Source: Schizochytrium sp. CCTCC M209059
Lineage: Eukaryota > Sar > Bigyra > Thraustochytrida > Thraustochytriidae
Reading direction: 5' to 3'
Assembly: GCA_000818945.1 (NCBI GenBank)
Contig: KN805411.1
Span: forward strand, 2,267 to 24,450
Length of the DNA: 22,184 bases
The position numbers and the translations under genes were made by a program. The notes beneath the pieces are model-generated. The model saw only the letters and a program-made list of their open reading frames with translations. It was not told the DNA's origin and did no database searches. Shown here in pieces: positions 22,180-22,184 of the stretch; positions within the stretch are counted from its first letter, which is position 1, and each line of letters starts with the position of its first letter.

Positions 22180-22184
22180 CGCCC

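Larger units (their letters stand above)
18796..22184. other. Low-complexity intergenic region without a supported gene
   Basis: About 3.4 kb rich in microsatellites and short tandem repeats. Besides the separately listed arrays it has TCTA-type repeats (19051-19075), GACA repeats (20233-20251) and a GT/GC-alternating tract (about 20942-21079). The open frames on both strands, including a 339-codon minus frame at 20184-21203, translate to repeats and biased Ala/Arg/Ser/Pro sequence with no domain. One plus-strand stretch at about 19255-19430 looks less biased; see findings. I found no tRNA-like or rRNA-like sequence. Confidence 0.65.

Noticed and set aside
1..22184. CRISPR array, prophage, insertion sequence or bacterial operon
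   Set aside because: The short tandem repeats have no spacers, no transposase or integrase is visible, and the domains, introns and signal peptide are eukaryotic.
1..22184. tRNA or rRNA genes
   Set aside because: I looked for T-loop motifs (GTTCGAA/GTTCAAA) on reading through. The matches seen lie inside coding frames without cloverleaf partners. A covariance-model scan would be decisive.

Overview
The window looks like nuclear DNA from a GC-rich, intron-poor unicellular eukaryote. A stramenopile of the thraustochytrid/labyrinthulomycete type is my best guess. The reasons are canonical GT...AG introns in one gene, eukaryotic signalling domains (ankyrin, SAM, TIR, protein kinase, RBR-type RING), a 13.2 kb intronless gene for a cadherin/IPT surface protein, and scattered pentanucleotide arrays of the GCCAA/TTGGC type. 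The taxon is an inference and nothing in the sequence proves it.

Layout. (1) 113-1426 (+): a compact ankyrin-SAM-TIR protein. (2) 1427-2368: AT-richer intergenic DNA with no convincing gene. (3) About 2369-5287 (+): a second modular protein, reconstructed here from several pieces. It has an LRR-like segment, two short introns, an ankyrin/SAM core homologous to that of gene 1, a helical linker, a degenerate protein kinase domain and a RING1/RING2-type E3 module. Its frame is broken at two places (about 3200-3224 and 3540-3617). (4) 5288-5531: a short gap between convergent genes. (5) 5532-18734 (-): one uninterrupted reading frame for a secreted-then-anchored protein of about 4400 residues. 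Its order is signal peptide, C-type lectin, cysteine-rich repeats, about ten cadherin repeats, about 14 IPT/TIG repeats (with an unclassified insert carrying a polybasic site), cysteine-rich stalk, 9-10 membrane helices, coiled-coil tail. (6) 18735-22184: about 3.4 kb of low-complexity, repeat-laden DNA without a supported gene. It holds pentamer arrays in both orientations and a perfect 13-bp hairpin.

How the genes may relate. Genes 1 and 2 share an ankyrin-SAM core but end in different effectors: TIR in one, kinase plus E3 in the other. That is the modular layout expected of intracellular recognition or signalling families. The kinase lacks recognisable key residues, and the TIR domain has Val where NAD-cleaving TIRs carry the catalytic Glu. 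Both may therefore act as scaffolds rather than enzymes, although the E3 module looks intact. The giant surface protein next door has the lectin, cadherin and IPT modules of an adhesion or recognition receptor. Whether the three are functionally linked is speculation; only their adjacency is observed.
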